Shown here: one piece after another, positions 28,195 through 38,029 of the stretch
Layout of the letters: each line of letters opens with the position of its first letter
Numbering within the stretch: the first letter of the stretch is position 1
Source: Acetobacteraceae bacterium
Lineage (GTDB): Bacteria > Pseudomonadota > Alphaproteobacteria > Acetobacterales > Acetobacteraceae
NCBI GenBank assembly: GCA_031291725.1
Contig: JARLIM010000026.1
Coordinates: 62,001 to 126,000 of the forward strand
Length of the DNA stretch: 64,000 nucleotides
Direction of reading: 5' to 3'
The notes under the pieces: model-generated
What the model saw: the letters and a program-made list of their open reading frames with translations, nothing else
Told to the model about the DNA's origin: nothing
Databases searched by the model: none
Program-made: the position numbers and the translations under genes

Positions 28195-29262
28195 ATGCGC
28201 GTGGCACGTCGGATCTGGATTGATGTGACAGGGTTGCGGCCCGGCAGCGATGCCGGGTTGTATGGCCTGCATCTTGCCCGCGCGCTTGTGCGTGCGGGTG
28301 AGGCCGTGCAGCCCTGCCTGCGCACGCCCAGCCTGATCACACTCAGCGTCGAGACCTTGGCCGAGACGATGCATGTCCCGCCTTTGGAATTAACCGACAG
28401 CAACCGGCCACGGCTGACGTTGCGCGATCAGCCGTTGAAGTCTGAAGGCAGCCCGGAATTGCCCGGCCCGCAAGACATCGTCCTTTTCCTCTCCCTGCGT
28501 GGTGACGGCAGCCGGATGGCCGCCCGCGGCGCGCAGCTTGGGCTGCTGGCCACCAATGTCACCACACTCTCCCGCCCGGAATGGCGCGATGTGCGTGAGG
28601 TCGAGGAAGCGCATATCTGGCTGCGCGACACCGCGCCGCTGCTCGGCTTCGCCATCGCCCAATCGGACGAATCCGCCGCTGTCCTGCGACAATCCGGCGT
28701 GAAGGTGTTTCGCACCATGCGCGGGGCTGCCGATGGCGGTGTGCCCGACGCTGCCCCCGCCCATCCCCGGCCGTTCATCTTCGCCTCGGGCGAGATCGGT
28801 GAGGCCGGGCAGACACGTCAATTGCTGCCCGTCTGGCGCCGTCTGCTGGAGACCATGCCGGAGGGCAGTGTGCCCGATCTGATCATCGCAGGCCCGCTCG
28901 GCCCACAATCGGGCGACGTGCTCGACCAGCTTGCCAACAGCCACTTTATCGAAGGTCGCGCGCGGGTGATTCTCTACCCCTCGCCCGCCCAGATCGCCAC
29001 CTTCGCCCGCGATTGCGTCTTCGCCATCTCAATGTCGCCCGCCACCGGCTGGGGGCGCGGCACGTTGAATGCGCAATGCATGGGCGCGTCGTGCCTGTCG
29101 GCCTTCCTGTCGCATGGCGCCGTGCCGTTCGACCCCGAAAACGCCGCCGCCGTCGCCGCCCGTATTCGGGCCTGGCTGGTGGACCCAGCCGTGAAGCCGC
29201 CGCTCTTCGCCCGTTCCTGGGACGATGCCGCGCGTGATTTGCTGCGGATTTTACCGCAATGA
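28195..29262 (+). CDS. Glycosyltransferase-like protein (GT4-type fold)
   Basis: A 355-residue cytoplasmic protein. The N-terminus (RRIWIDVTGLRPGSDAGLYGLHLARALVRAG) and the C-terminal half (FIFASGEIGEAGQTRQLLPVWRRLLE, DLIIAGPLG, FAISMSPATGWGRGTLNAQCMGA) resemble GT-B glycosyltransferases, but the usual EGFGL/ExxxxxG donor motif is replaced by TGWGRGTLNAQ, so catalytic ability is uncertain. It overlaps the next gene by ATGA, and the two proteins share the same organisation, which suggests a tandem pair derived by duplication and acting together. The acceptor is unknown. Confidence 0.7.
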   Translation: MRVARRIWIDVTGLRPGSDAGLYGLHLARALVRAGEAVQPCLRTPSLITLSVETLAETMHVPPLELTDSNRPRLTLRDQPLKSEGSPELPGPQDIVLFLSLRGDGSRMAARGAQLGLLATNVTTLSRPEWRDVREVEEAHIWLRDTAPLLGFAIAQSDESAAVLRQSGVKVFRTMRGAADGGVPDAAPAHPRPFIFASGEIGEAGQTRQLLPVWRRLLETMPEGSVPDLIIAGPLGPQSGDVLDQLANSHFIEGRARVILYPSPAQIATFARDCVFAISMSPATGWGRGTLNAQCMGASCLSAFLSHGAVPFDPENAAAVAARIRAWLVDPAVKPPLFARSWDDAARDLLRILPQ

Positions 29263-30320
29263 CCCAATCGCGCATCCTGCTCTGCGTCTTCCCGACCGCC
29301 AGCCAAAACGAATGGCAATTGGCCACCGATGCGTTGGCCGAAGCTCTGCATCTGGCAGAACCGGAATTGGTGCAACCCGTGCGCGCCGCCCCAAGCGGCT
29401 GGGTACGCCCCAATGACCGCGCCCCGGTGCCGGCTCCCGGCCCGGATGATATCGTCTTCCTCGCCAGCGTCGGATGGGAAGACCCGGCACAACTGCCTCT
29501 GCTGGAGGCTGCGCGTTATGCCGGGGCGAAAATCGTGGCCTATGTGCACGACATCACCCCAACGCGTCGCCCCGAGTGGTTCGCGCCCGAGCACACCGCG
29601 CGTTTTACCGCCTGGATCGCGGCGATACTGCGCCTGTCGCAGATGGTGATCGTGCCGTCCTCCGCCACCGCCCGCGACCTCGATGCGCTGCGCCGCCGCC
29701 TCGATATCGTCGATTATGGCACCAAGCGCATTCGTCCCGGCGATTCGGTGCTGCCGAAAGCCAGCGCCGCCAGCCCGGTCGCAGGACGCTTCGTGCTGAT
29801 CTCCGCCCCACTCGATGTGCGCATCGGACATGCAGGCGTTCTCAGCGCATGGCGTCGCCTCGCCACACGGCTTGATGCCGGGGAATTACCGCCGCTGGTG
29901 CTGGCCGGTCGTGCCGGTGGATTGACGGGCGATCTGCAACAGCGTCTTGCCCGTGACCTGCCCGATGTGGTGGTGCGGCTGGAGGCCGATGCAGCCGAAC
30001 GCTCGGCGCTGCTTGATGCGTGCCTGTTCAGCATTCACCCCGCCGCGTTGGAAGGCTGGGGGTTTGCCGTCAGTGAGAGTTTGGCACGTGGCAAGCCAGT
30101 CTTCGCCGCCAACAGCGGTGGCTTGCCCGAGGCCGGGCAACGTCAGGCACGCTATTTCGACCCGCTCGACCCCGACGACATCGCCCGCAATGTGGAGCGC
30201 ACGCTGCGCGATCCGCAGGAATTGCCGCGTTGGCAGCGCGAGATCGCACAACGTTTCCGCCCACGCGGCTGGGATGACATGGCGCAGGATGTGCTCGTGG
30301 CCATCTCGGGACTTGTCTGA
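29259..30320 (+). CDS. Glycosyltransferase family 4-type protein
   Basis: A 353-residue GT-B protein. It carries VYVHDITPTRRPEWF-type acceptor-side sequence (AYVHDITPTRRPEWF), RFVLISAPLDVRIGHAGVLSAWRRL, LVLAGRAGG, and the donor-binding segment FSIHPAALEGWGFAVSESLARGKPVFAANSGGLPE, the classical ExxxxxxE region of family 4. No transmembrane segment is evident. It is translationally coupled to the preceding GT-like gene; the sugar and acceptor cannot be told from the sequence. Surface polysaccharide or glycolipid synthesis is a reasonable guess. Confidence 0.82.
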   Translation: MTQSRILLCVFPTASQNEWQLATDALAEALHLAEPELVQPVRAAPSGWVRPNDRAPVPAPGPDDIVFLASVGWEDPAQLPLLEAARYAGAKIVAYVHDITPTRRPEWFAPEHTARFTAWIAAILRLSQMVIVPSSATARDLDALRRRLDIVDYGTKRIRPGDSVLPKASAASPVAGRFVLISAPLDVRIGHAGVLSAWRRLATRLDAGELPPLVLAGRAGGLTGDLQQRLARDLPDVVVRLEADAAERSALLDACLFSIHPAALEGWGFAVSESLARGKPVFAANSGGLPEAGQRQARYFDPLDPDDIARNVERTLRDPQELPRWQREIAQRFRPRGWDDMAQDVLVAISGLV

Positions 30321-30347
30321 TTCACCGCGTCGTTTGACACTCGCCGC

Positions 30348-31589
30348 ATGACACAGAACCTCTCCATCGACAGCAATCGCCTGTGGGCGAGCATCCTTGA
30401 AACCGCAGCCTTCGGTGCCACCGCCAAGGGCGGCATTCGCAGGCTGGCGCTGTCCGCCGAGGACGCCCAGGTGCGCGCCTGGTTCCGCTCCGCCTGCGAG
30501 GCGATCGGCTGTTCGGTGCAGATCGACAGCATGGGCTCGATGTTCGCCCGCCGCCCCGGCCGCAACCCTGCCCTCGCCCCGATTGCCATCGGCAGCCATC
30601 TCGACACCCAGCCCACCGGTGGGAAATTCGATGGCGTCATCGGTGTGCTCGCCGGGCTGGAGGTGCTGCGCCGTCTGCATGAGGCAGGTATTGAGACCGA
30701 GGCCCCGATTGAACTGATCAACTGGACCAACGAGGAAGGCGCCCGCTTCGCCCCCGCCATGCTGGCCTCCGGTGCGTTTGCAGGCGTGTTCACCGAAGAG
30801 TACGGCCATTCCCGCACCGACCGGGACGGCATCCGCTTCGATGACGCGATGGACGCCATCGCCGCACGCGGCACCGCCCCGCTCGGCCATCGCCTCTCCG
30901 CGCATTTCGAACTGCACATCGAACAGGGGCCGATCCTGGAGGAAGAGGGCAAGACCATCGGCGTGGTCAGCGGCGTACAGGCCATCCGCTGGTATGAGGT
31001 CACACTCTCCGGCTCAGACGGCCATGCCGGGGCCACCCCGATGCGGCTGCGGCGCGATGCGTTGCTGGGCACGGCGCGGGTGATCGAGGCGGTCAACCGC
31101 ATCGCCCGCGCCCACGCGCCGGATGCCGTCGGCACGGTGGGCCTGATCGAGAGCAAGCCCAACAGCCGCAACGTGGTGCCGGGCGATGTGTTCTTCTCCA
31201 TCGATCTGCGCCACCCGGACGATGCCGTGCTGGCCGAGATGGATATCTCGCTGCGCGATGCGGTGGCGGAAATTGCCGCGGCCGATGGCTTGGGGCTGGC
31301 GCTGGAGCAAACCTGGCTCTCCCCCGCCGTGCATTTCGACGCCGATTGCCGCGCCCGCATCGCCGAGGCGGCCGATGCTTATGGCTATGGCCATCGCGCC
31401 ATCGTCTCCGGTGCCGGGCATGACAGCGCCTATATCGCCCGCGTGGCTCCCACGGCGATGATCTTCGTGCCCTGCGCCGGTGGGCTCAGCCACAACGAGG
31501 CGGAAAGTGCGACACAGAATGACGTGGCAGCAGGGGCCAATGTGCTGCTGCACGCCGTGCTGGCCACCGATCGCGCCCTGGGGGCGTGA
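30348..31589 (+). CDS. Zn-dependent M20 amidohydrolase (N-carbamoyl-L-amino acid hydrolase / allantoate amidohydrolase family)
   Basis: Metallohydrolase (413 aa) removing carbamoyl-type groups from amino-acid-like amides. Metal ligands are visible in IGSHLDTQPTGGKFDG, WTNEEGARFAP and HIEQGPILEEEG; the dimerisation-domain His/Asn region is SGSDGHAGATPM, and the last ligand is in FVPCAGGLSHNEAE. Subfamily substrate (N-carbamoyl amino acid, ureidoglycolate, beta-ureidopropionate or allantoate) cannot be decided. It follows the glycosyltransferases by 27 bases on the same strand and is convergent with thiD. Confidence 0.9.
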   Translation: MTQNLSIDSNRLWASILETAAFGATAKGGIRRLALSAEDAQVRAWFRSACEAIGCSVQIDSMGSMFARRPGRNPALAPIAIGSHLDTQPTGGKFDGVIGVLAGLEVLRRLHEAGIETEAPIELINWTNEEGARFAPAMLASGAFAGVFTEEYGHSRTDRDGIRFDDAMDAIAARGTAPLGHRLSAHFELHIEQGPILEEEGKTIGVVSGVQAIRWYEVTLSGSDGHAGATPMRLRRDALLGTARVIEAVNRIARAHAPDAVGTVGLIESKPNSRNVVPGDVFFSIDLRHPDDAVLAEMDISLRDAVAEIAAADGLGLALEQTWLSPAVHFDADCRARIAEAADAYGYGHRAIVSGAGHDSAYIARVAPTAMIFVPCAGGLSHNEAESATQNDVAAGANVLLHAVLATDRALGA

Positions 31590-31599
31590 TCCGGCGGGG

Positions 31600-32418
31600 C
31601 TACAACGCCCGGATTTTCTCGTCCGATATCGTCACCGAATGATCCATCGGGCCGTGCCCGGCCCCAAAGCCGGGCGCACCGGCCATCGCCGCCCGCACAA
31701 ATACCCGGCCGCGCGCCACCGACTCGGCCAAATTCATCCCCTGCGCCAGACCCGTCGCCACCGCGCTCGCCAGGGTGCAGCCGGTGCCGTGGGTGTGGCG
31801 TCCGGCAATGCGCGGGGCGCGGAAGACCAACGTCTCGGCCTCAGTGGCCAGCAAATCAACCACCTCCTCCCCCGGCAAATGTCCGCCTTTGAGCAACACC
31901 GCCGGCACGCCGAGCGTCAGCAGCACATCGGCGGCATGATGCATCTCCGCCTCGGTCTCAATCCGCATCCCGGCCAGCGCCTCGGCTTCCGGCAGGTTGG
32001 GGGTCAACAGACTGACCAACGGCAACAAGCGGCGTTTGAAATGCGCCACCGCATCATCGCGCAGCAACGCCGAGCCGCCCTTGGCGATCATCACCGGGTC
32101 GGCCACCAATGCAAGCCGCTCCGGCTGCGCCTCCAGCACCCCGCACAGCGCGTCGATAATCTCGCGGTTGACCAGCATGCCGGTCTTAACCACGTCCGCG
32201 CCGATATCGCCCAGCACCGCCCTCATCTGGGCGGCGACGAATTCCGGCGGCACCGGGTGGATGCCCTGCACGCCCAGCGTGTTCTGCGCCGTCAGCGCGG
32301 TGATCGCCGTGGTGGCGAAACCACCCAGTGCCATGACGGTCTTGATATCGGCCTGAATGCCAGCGCCACCGCCGGAATCAGACCCGGCGACGACCAGTAC
32401 CCGCCCCCGCAGCGCCAT
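31600..32418 (-). CDS. thiD: Bifunctional hydroxymethylpyrimidine/phosphomethylpyrimidine kinase
   Basis: Ribokinase-fold enzyme (272 aa) that phosphorylates HMP and HMP-P for thiamine synthesis. Signatures: VVAGSDSGGGAGIQADIKT at the N-terminus, TALTAQNTLGVQG, LVADPVMIAKGGSALL, and the anion hole/catalytic Asp region HTHGTGCTLASAVATGLAQG. It starts five bases after glmM on the same strand. A second thiamine gene, thiE, lies 20 kb away in this window, so the pathway genes are dispersed; no TPP riboswitch is seen before thiD. Confidence 0.95.
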   Translation of the reverse strand: MALRGRVLVVAGSDSGGGAGIQADIKTVMALGGFATTAITALTAQNTLGVQGIHPVPPEFVAAQMRAVLGDIGADVVKTGMLVNREIIDALCGVLEAQPERLALVADPVMIAKGGSALLRDDAVAHFKRRLLPLVSLLTPNLPEAEALAGMRIETEAEMHHAADVLLTLGVPAVLLKGGHLPGEEVVDLLATEAETLVFRAPRIAGRHTHGTGCTLASAVATGLAQGMNLAESVARGRVFVRAAMAGAPGFGAGHGPMDHSVTISDEKIRAL

Positions 32419-32423
32419 CGGGG

Positions 32424-33830
32424 TCAGACCACCGGCTCGTCGGCAGACGCCTCATCGCGCAATCGGGCGGCGACCTGGGCGATCAAGGCGCAGAGTTCTT
32501 CCACCACACGCTCCACCTGATCGCCATCCTCACCTTCCGCCATCACGCGGATCACCGGCTCGGTGCCGCTCTTGCGGATCAGCAATCGGCCGGTGGCAGC
32601 CAATTCCGCCTCAGCGGCGGCGATGGCCACCTGAACTTCGGCATCCTCCAATGGCGCGCCATAATGATAGCGCACGCTTTTCAGCATCTGCGGGAAGGGG
32701 CGGAACATCTGGCAGGCTTGGCTGGCCGGTTCACCGCTCTCCACCATCACCGCCAACACCTGCAACGCCGCCAGCACGCCGTCTCCGGTGGTGGCGTAAT
32801 CGGACAGCACCATGTGGCCGGATTGCTCGCCGCCCAGGTTGAAACCGCCCGCGCGCATCAACTCCACCACATAGCGGTCGCCCACGGCCGTGCGATGCAG
32901 CTTCAAGCCAAGTTTGCCCAGGAAGCGTTCCAGTCCGAGATTGGACATCACGGTTGCCACCACACCGCCGCCGACCAACTGGCCGTTGGCGTGCCAGGAA
33001 CGGGCAATCAGGGCGAGCACCTGATCGCCATCGACAATCGCACCGGTTTCATCGGCAATGATCAGCCGATCCGCGTCACCATCCAGCGCCAAGCCGATAT
33101 GCGCCCCGTTCTTGACCACCTCAGCCGAGAGATAGCTCGGCACGGTGGAGCCGCAGCCGCGATTGATGTTGAAACCGTCCGGCTTCACGCCGAGTTCGAT
33201 CACCTCCGCCCCCAGCTCCCACAGCACCGCCGGGGCGACTTTGTAACCCGCCCCATTGGCGCAATCGAGCACGATGCGCAGACCATCCAGCCGCAAGCCG
33301 CGCGGGAAGCTCGCCTTGGCCGCCTCGATATAGCGGCCCGCCGCATCGTTCAGGCGCGACGCGCGACCGAGTTTGGAGGGGGCGGCGAGATGGGCGGAGA
33401 GATCGCTTTCCATCAGCGCCTCGATCTCCAACTCCGTCTCGTCGGATAATTTGAAGCCATCCGGCCCGAACAGCTTGATGCCGTTATCCTCATACGGATT
33501 GTGCGAGGCCGAGATCATCACGCCCAGATCGGCCCGCAGGCTGCGGGTGAGCATGGCCACACCGGGCGTCGGCAGCGGCCCTGCCAGCACCACATCCATC
33601 CCCGCCCCGATAAAGCCCGCCACCAAAGCGGGCTCGATCATATAGCCGGACAGCCGCGTGTCCTTGCCGATCACCACGCGATGGCGATGCGCGCCTCGGG
33701 TGAAACACACCCCGGCCGCTTGGCCAAGCTTGAGGGCGATTTCCGCGGTCATCGGCGCGGTGTTGGCCGTGCCGCGAATGCCGTCTGTGCCGAAAAACCG
33801 TCTTGCGGTGGGAGCAGCCGAGCCTGACAT
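32424..33830 (-). CDS. glmM: Phosphoglucosamine mutase
   Basis: Converts glucosamine-6-phosphate to glucosamine-1-phosphate for UDP-GlcNAc, peptidoglycan and LPS (468 aa). The phosphoserine loop is [16 protein letters not shown], the metal-binding loop is [13 protein letters not shown], sugar-binding is [19 protein letters not shown], and the phosphate site is [15 protein letters not shown]. Length is slightly above the usual about 450 because of an N-terminal and a C-terminal tail. The conserved alphaproteobacterial order ftsH-folP-glmM-thiD is kept. Confidence 0.97.
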   Translation of the reverse strand: MSGSAAPTARRFFGTDGIRGTANTAPMTAEIALKLGQAAGVCFTRGAHRHRVVIGKDTRLSGYMIEPALVAGFIGAGMDVVLAGPLPTPGVAMLTRSLRADLGVMISASHNPYEDNGIKLFGPDGFKLSDETELEIEALMESDLSAHLAAPSKLGRASRLNDAAGRYIEAAKASFPRGLRLDGLRIVLDCANGAGYKVAPAVLWELGAEVIELGVKPDGFNINRGCGSTVPSYLSAEVVKNGAHIGLALDGDADRLIIADETGAIVDGDQVLALIARSWHANGQLVGGGVVATVMSNLGLERFLGKLGLKLHRTAVGDRYVVELMRAGGFNLGGEQSGHMVLSDYATTGDGVLAALQVLAVMVESGEPASQACQMFRPFPQMLKSVRYHYGAPLEDAEVQVAIAAAEAELAATGRLLIRKSGTEPVIRVMAEGEDGDQVERVVEELCALIAQVAARLRDEASADEPVV

Positions 33831-33889
33831 GATACACTTTCCGAAAACCGCACTCAGTCTCCGCCGACATTACGGCGGAAAGCTGACCA

Positions 33890-34708
33890 TTACATTAACC
33901 CACCGAGACCGCGCCAGACCCGGATGGCCTGCACCGTCTGCGCCACATCATGCACGCGCAGAATATCGGCGCCATGTGCCACGGCCCACAATGCCGCCGC
34001 CACCGAACCGCCCACGCGGTGTGCCGCCACGGCCTCCCCGGACAACGCACCGACGAAACGCTTGCGGGAGGCGCCGATCAGCACCGGATGATCGCCGATC
34101 TGCAATTCCGGCAGCCGCCGCAGCAATTCCGCATCCTGCGCCGCATTCTTGGCAAACCCCAGCCCAGGATCGATGCAGATCGCCGCAGCCGCCACTCCGG
34201 CTTGCAGTGCGTCATCCACCCGCGCCGTCAATTCGCGTCGCACATCGGCGACAAGATCATCATACACGGCCAGAGCGTTCATCGTCGCCGGACGGCCCCG
34301 CATATGCATCACCACCACCGGGCATCCGGCCTCGGCCACAACACGCAGCGCCTGTGGATCATAGGCGAAGCCGGAGACATCGTTGATAATCCTGGCCCCT
34401 TCCCCCAGGGCCACCCGCATCGTCTCGGCATTGCGGGTGTCAACCGATATCGCCACCCCGGCACGGGCCAAGGCAGCGATGACAGCTCTGATTCGCGCGA
34501 TTTCTTCGTCCACCGGAAGATCGACAGCACCGGGGCGTGTGCTTTCGCCACCGATATCGATAAGATCGGCACCGGCCTCGACCATCGCGAGACCGGCACC
34601 GACCGGATCGTTGTTCTGCCCGCCATCGCTGAAACTATCCGGCGTGACGTTCAGTATTCCCATCACCAGCGGCTTGCCTTGCGGAAAGCCTGCCCAACTG
34701 CGTCGCAT
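33890..34708 (-). CDS. folP: Dihydropteroate synthase
   Basis: TIM-barrel enzyme joining p-aminobenzoate to the pterin diphosphate in folate synthesis (272 aa from the start chosen). Both family signatures are seen: VMGILNVTPDSFSDGG and DIGGESTRPGA, plus ISVDTRNAETM, INDVSGF and GASRKRFVGAL (sulfonamide-site Arg/Lys). The ATG at 34708 lies 10 bases after the ftsH stop; the open frame extends upstream into ftsH. Start choice is fairly sure. Confidence 0.95.
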   Translation of the reverse strand: MRRSWAGFPQGKPLVMGILNVTPDSFSDGGQNNDPVGAGLAMVEAGADLIDIGGESTRPGAVDLPVDEEIARIRAVIAALARAGVAISVDTRNAETMRVALGEGARIINDVSGFAYDPQALRVVAEAGCPVVVMHMRGRPATMNALAVYDDLVADVRRELTARVDDALQAGVAAAAICIDPGLGFAKNAAQDAELLRRLPELQIGDHPVLIGASRKRFVGALSGEAVAAHRVGGSVAAALWAVAHGADILRVHDVAQTVQAIRVWRGLGGLM

Positions 34709-34718
34709 CGCCGCGCTC

Positions 34719-36641
34719 TCAGCCCGGCGCGGGCGCCGCCCCAAGCCCACCGCTCGGCGGCAACGGCTTGCTGGTGGTTGTCGGCACCGAGGCGCGACGC
34801 TGGTCCGGCGCGGGTTCGTCGTTGACCTTGCGGATCACCTTCTCGCCCCGCAACACCGTGCGGATCTCGTCCAGCGACAGGGTTTCGTATTCCAACAGCC
34901 CCAAAGCGAGCGCGTTCAACTCGTCCAGATGCTCGGTCAGAATGGCCTTCGAACGGGCATAGGCGGCATCGATGATCGACTTGATCTCGTTGTCGATATC
35001 CCGCGCGGTCGCTTCCGAGACACCCTTATGCTGGGTGACGGAGTGGCCGAGGAAGACTTCCTGGCTGTTATCGGCATAGGCGATCATGCCGAGCTTGTCC
35101 GACATGCCCCATTCCGTCACCATCATGCGCGCCTGATTGGTCGCCATCTTGATGTCGCCCGAGGCACCGTTGGACACTTTATCCGCGCCGAAGGTGATCT
35201 CCTCGGCCACACGGCCGCCCATCGCCATCGTCAGTTCCGACAGGCACTTCGCCTTGGACTTCGAATAGCGATCGCCTTCCGGCAAGCTCATCACCATGCC
35301 CAACGCACGGCCGCGCGGAATGATGGTGGCCTTATGCACCGGGTCGCATTCCGGCAGATTGAGCGCGCAAATGGCGTGGCCTGCCTCGTGGAAGGCGGTC
35401 ATGCGCTTTTCGTCGTCGCTCATCACCAGCGAACGGCGCTCCGCCCCCATCATCACCTTGTCCTTGGCCATCTCGAACTCGGCCATCGCCACCACGCGCT
35501 TGCCGATGCGGGCAGCGAGAAGCGCGGCTTCGTTGACGAGGTTGGCCAGATCCGCACCCGAAAAGCCCGGCGTGCCGCGCGCGATCACCTTCGGATCGAC
35601 ATCGGACGCCAACGGCACCTTGCGCATGTGCACGCGCAGGATTTTCTCACGCCCGTTCACATCCGGGTTCGGCACCAGAACCTGACGGTCGAACCGGCCC
35701 GGACGCAGCAGAGCGGGGTCGAGCACGTCGGGGCGGTTGGTGGCGGCGATGAGGATGACGCCCTCATTGCTCTCGAACCCGTCCATCTCGACGAGCATCT
35801 GGTTCAGCGTCTGCTCGCGCTCATCATTGCCACCGCCCAGGCCCGCACCACGATGGCGGCCGACGGCGTCGATTTCGTCGATAAAGATGATGCAAGGCGC
35901 GTTTTTCTTGCCCTGTTCGAACATGTCGCGCACGCGGCTTGCACCGACGCCGACGAACATTTCCACGAAATCCGAACCGGAAATGGTGAAGAACGGCACA
36001 TTCGCCTCACCCGCGATCGCGCGGGCGAGCAGCGTCTTGCCGGTGCCGGGGGGGCCGACGAGCAGACAACCCTTCGGAATCTTGCCGCCCAGGCGCTGGA
36101 ATTTCTGCGGGTCTTTCAGGAATTCAACGATTTCCTGCAACTCGCTCTTGGCCTCGTCGATGCCGGCCACATCCTCGAACGTCACCCGGCCCTGCTTTTC
36201 GGTCAGCAGACGGGCGCGGGACTTGCCGAAGCCCATCGCGCGGCCACCGCCACCTTGCATCTGACGCATGAAGAAAATCCACACGCCGATCAGCAGCAGC
36301 ATCGGGAACCAGGAGAGCAGGTAATGCAGCAGCGGGTTGACATCGCTGTCTTCCGGCTTGGCCACCACGCGCACGCCCTTATCGGTCAGGCGCGTGACCA
36401 AGGTGGGGTCTTCGGGTGTGTAGGTCTGGAAGCTGCGCCCATCCGTCAACTGGCCGGTCACGGAGCGACCCATGATGGTCACGTCACGCACATGGCCGTT
36501 ATTCACCTCACCGATAAAATCGGAATACGCCACTGGCGCCGCCGCCGGCCGGTTTGAACCGGGCTGGAAGAGGTTGAACAGCACCACCAGCAACAATGCG
36601 ATGATGACCCAGAGGGCGAGATTGCGTCCAAAATTGCTCAT
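34719..36641 (-). CDS. ftsH: ATP-dependent zinc metalloprotease FtsH
   Basis: Membrane-anchored AAA+ protease (640 aa). Two transmembrane segments (about 7-25, [15 protein letters not shown], and about 107-128, [16 protein letters not shown]) flank a periplasmic domain; then Walker A GPPGTGKT, Walker [11 protein letters not shown], the second region of homology [19 protein letters not shown], and the zinc site [10 protein letters not shown]. The tail is proline/alanine-rich. It is the only obviously intact membrane quality-control protease here, which matters because lon in this window is broken. Confidence 0.97.
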   Translation of the reverse strand: MSNFGRNLALWVIIALLLVVLFNLFQPGSNRPAAAPVAYSDFIGEVNNGHVRDVTIMGRSVTGQLTDGRSFQTYTPEDPTLVTRLTDKGVRVVAKPEDSDVNPLLHYLLSWFPMLLLIGVWIFFMRQMQGGGGRAMGFGKSRARLLTEKQGRVTFEDVAGIDEAKSELQEIVEFLKDPQKFQRLGGKIPKGCLLVGPPGTGKTLLARAIAGEANVPFFTISGSDFVEMFVGVGASRVRDMFEQGKKNAPCIIFIDEIDAVGRHRGAGLGGGNDEREQTLNQMLVEMDGFESNEGVILIAATNRPDVLDPALLRPGRFDRQVLVPNPDVNGREKILRVHMRKVPLASDVDPKVIARGTPGFSGADLANLVNEAALLAARIGKRVVAMAEFEMAKDKVMMGAERRSLVMSDDEKRMTAFHEAGHAICALNLPECDPVHKATIIPRGRALGMVMSLPEGDRYSKSKAKCLSELTMAMGGRVAEEITFGADKVSNGASGDIKMATNQARMMVTEWGMSDKLGMIAYADNSQEVFLGHSVTQHKGVSEATARDIDNEIKSIIDAAYARSKAILTEHLDELNALALGLLEYETLSLDEIRTVLRGEKVIRKVNDEPAPDQRRASVPTTTSKPLPPSGGLGAAPAPG

Positions 36642-36755
36642 GTCATTCCCCGGCCTTTGCGGCCATTCAATCCTTGCCCGTCACCGGGCCTTCACGTCGG
36701 CTCCCTCACTCCGCCAACGCTGCTGCACGCTACATAGGATGGCGCGCAGCAAACT

Positions 36756-38027
36756 TCACCCCCCAATACATCCCCCACTCTGGCCCCTTCCCGCGCCGAC
36801 GGGCAACGGGAAAAACCGGGCTGGAGATGCACAAAACCGAGGGGTGAACACAAAATCATCCATCATAGCTGGAGATTTCGCGATCACACGCCCGTTGCAT
36901 CTTAGAACAGGCAATGTGCGGGCGACAATCATGAGGAATATTTCACGATTGCGCGGAGCTTCTTGAGCCCACGCACCAACCTCACAGCCCTCTGGAACCG
37001 GCCCGGTCAGACGAAACCGGCCATCCCACACCATCCCGTGCCGCGCCGGCACCGCGCCCTGCACCGCCGCCGCCTCACGCACCAGCAGCACTCCCGCACC
37101 GTAACGACCGGCGGGGACGATTTGCACGCCGGCAATCGTGGCCGGGCGCGGCTGTTCGGCAAGGTCACGCACCCGATCCGGCGAGATCGGCCAAGACGCG
37201 CCCGCAATCATCGCCACCAATGCCGCCAGCGCCTCGGCGGAGATCCGCCCCGGTTGCAGATGGGCGAAACCGTGCGGGTAGATCGCAGCCTTGGCCGCCA
37301 ACTCCGCGGCAATCTCCGCCTCCCGCGCCGCCCGCGCCACCCCGCGCGCCGCTGCAGAGAGCACCAGCGCCCGCGTGGCCAATCCATCACCCGCGGGATC
37401 GCCGCGCAGGGCACGCAGGCGGGCACGTTGCTGCGTTGGGTTGCGGTTGGAGGGGTCTTCCACCCAGCCCAGCCCCTCCACCCGCAGCGTGGCGCGCAGG
37501 CGGGCGGACGGGATGCTCAGCAACGGACGCAGACGGCGCAGCCGCGCGGTCTCCACCAGCGGCGACATCCCCGCAAGCCCACCCTCCCCACTGCCCGCCA
37601 GCAGCCGCATACAGACCGTCTCGGCCTGATCGGCGGCGTGATGGCCGAAGACAAGATGCAGGATGCCCCGCCGCGCGGCTGCGGCCTCCAACACCGCATG
37701 CCGTGCATCGCGGGCGCGCGCGGCGATGCCGGGGCCGGGAGCGAGGTCGGTGAGGGGAAGCAGAACAGCCTCAATGCCCATGCCGAACAGTCGGGCGATG
37801 GTGGTCTCGGCTTCCGTGCGGGAGTCGGTGCGCAGCCCGTGATCGACCACGAGTGCCAGAATGTCACCGCCCTGATCGCGCACCCAATCCCGCACCAGCA
37901 GGGCGGTGGCCAGACTATCCGCCCCACCCGAGACCGCCACCGCCACATGTGGCTGCGGCTCGAACGGCCCAAGCGGGGCGATCAGGCTGGCGAATTCTGC
38001 CGGGCCAACCGGCAGAGAGGGCGTCAA
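36756..38027 (-). CDS. tilS: tRNA(Ile)-lysidine synthetase
   Basis: Modifies C34 of tRNA-Ile(CAU) to lysidine so that it reads AUA (423 aa). The PP-loop is VAVSGGADSLATALLV, followed by LVVDHGLRTDS and the conserved HHAADQAETVCMRLLAGSG. The C-terminal half is variable and arginine/alanine-rich. The predicted start is TTG, three bases from the cpoB stop, with only weak Shine-Dalgarno matches, so the exact start is uncertain. The order cpoB-tilS-ftsH is typical. Confidence 0.94.
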   Translation of the reverse strand: MTPSLPVGPAEFASLIAPLGPFEPQPHVAVAVSGGADSLATALLVRDWVRDQGGDILALVVDHGLRTDSRTEAETTIARLFGMGIEAVLLPLTDLAPGPGIAARARDARHAVLEAAAARRGILHLVFGHHAADQAETVCMRLLAGSGEGGLAGMSPLVETARLRRLRPLLSIPSARLRATLRVEGLGWVEDPSNRNPTQQRARLRALRGDPAGDGLATRALVLSAAARGVARAAREAEIAAELAAKAAIYPHGFAHLQPGRISAEALAALVAMIAGASWPISPDRVRDLAEQPRPATIAGVQIVPAGRYGAGVLLVREAAAVQGAVPARHGMVWDGRFRLTGPVPEGCEVGAWAQEAPRNREIFLMIVARTLPVLRCNGRVIAKSPAMMDDFVFTPRFCASPARFFPLPVGAGRGQSGGCIGG

Positions 38028-38029
38028 GC

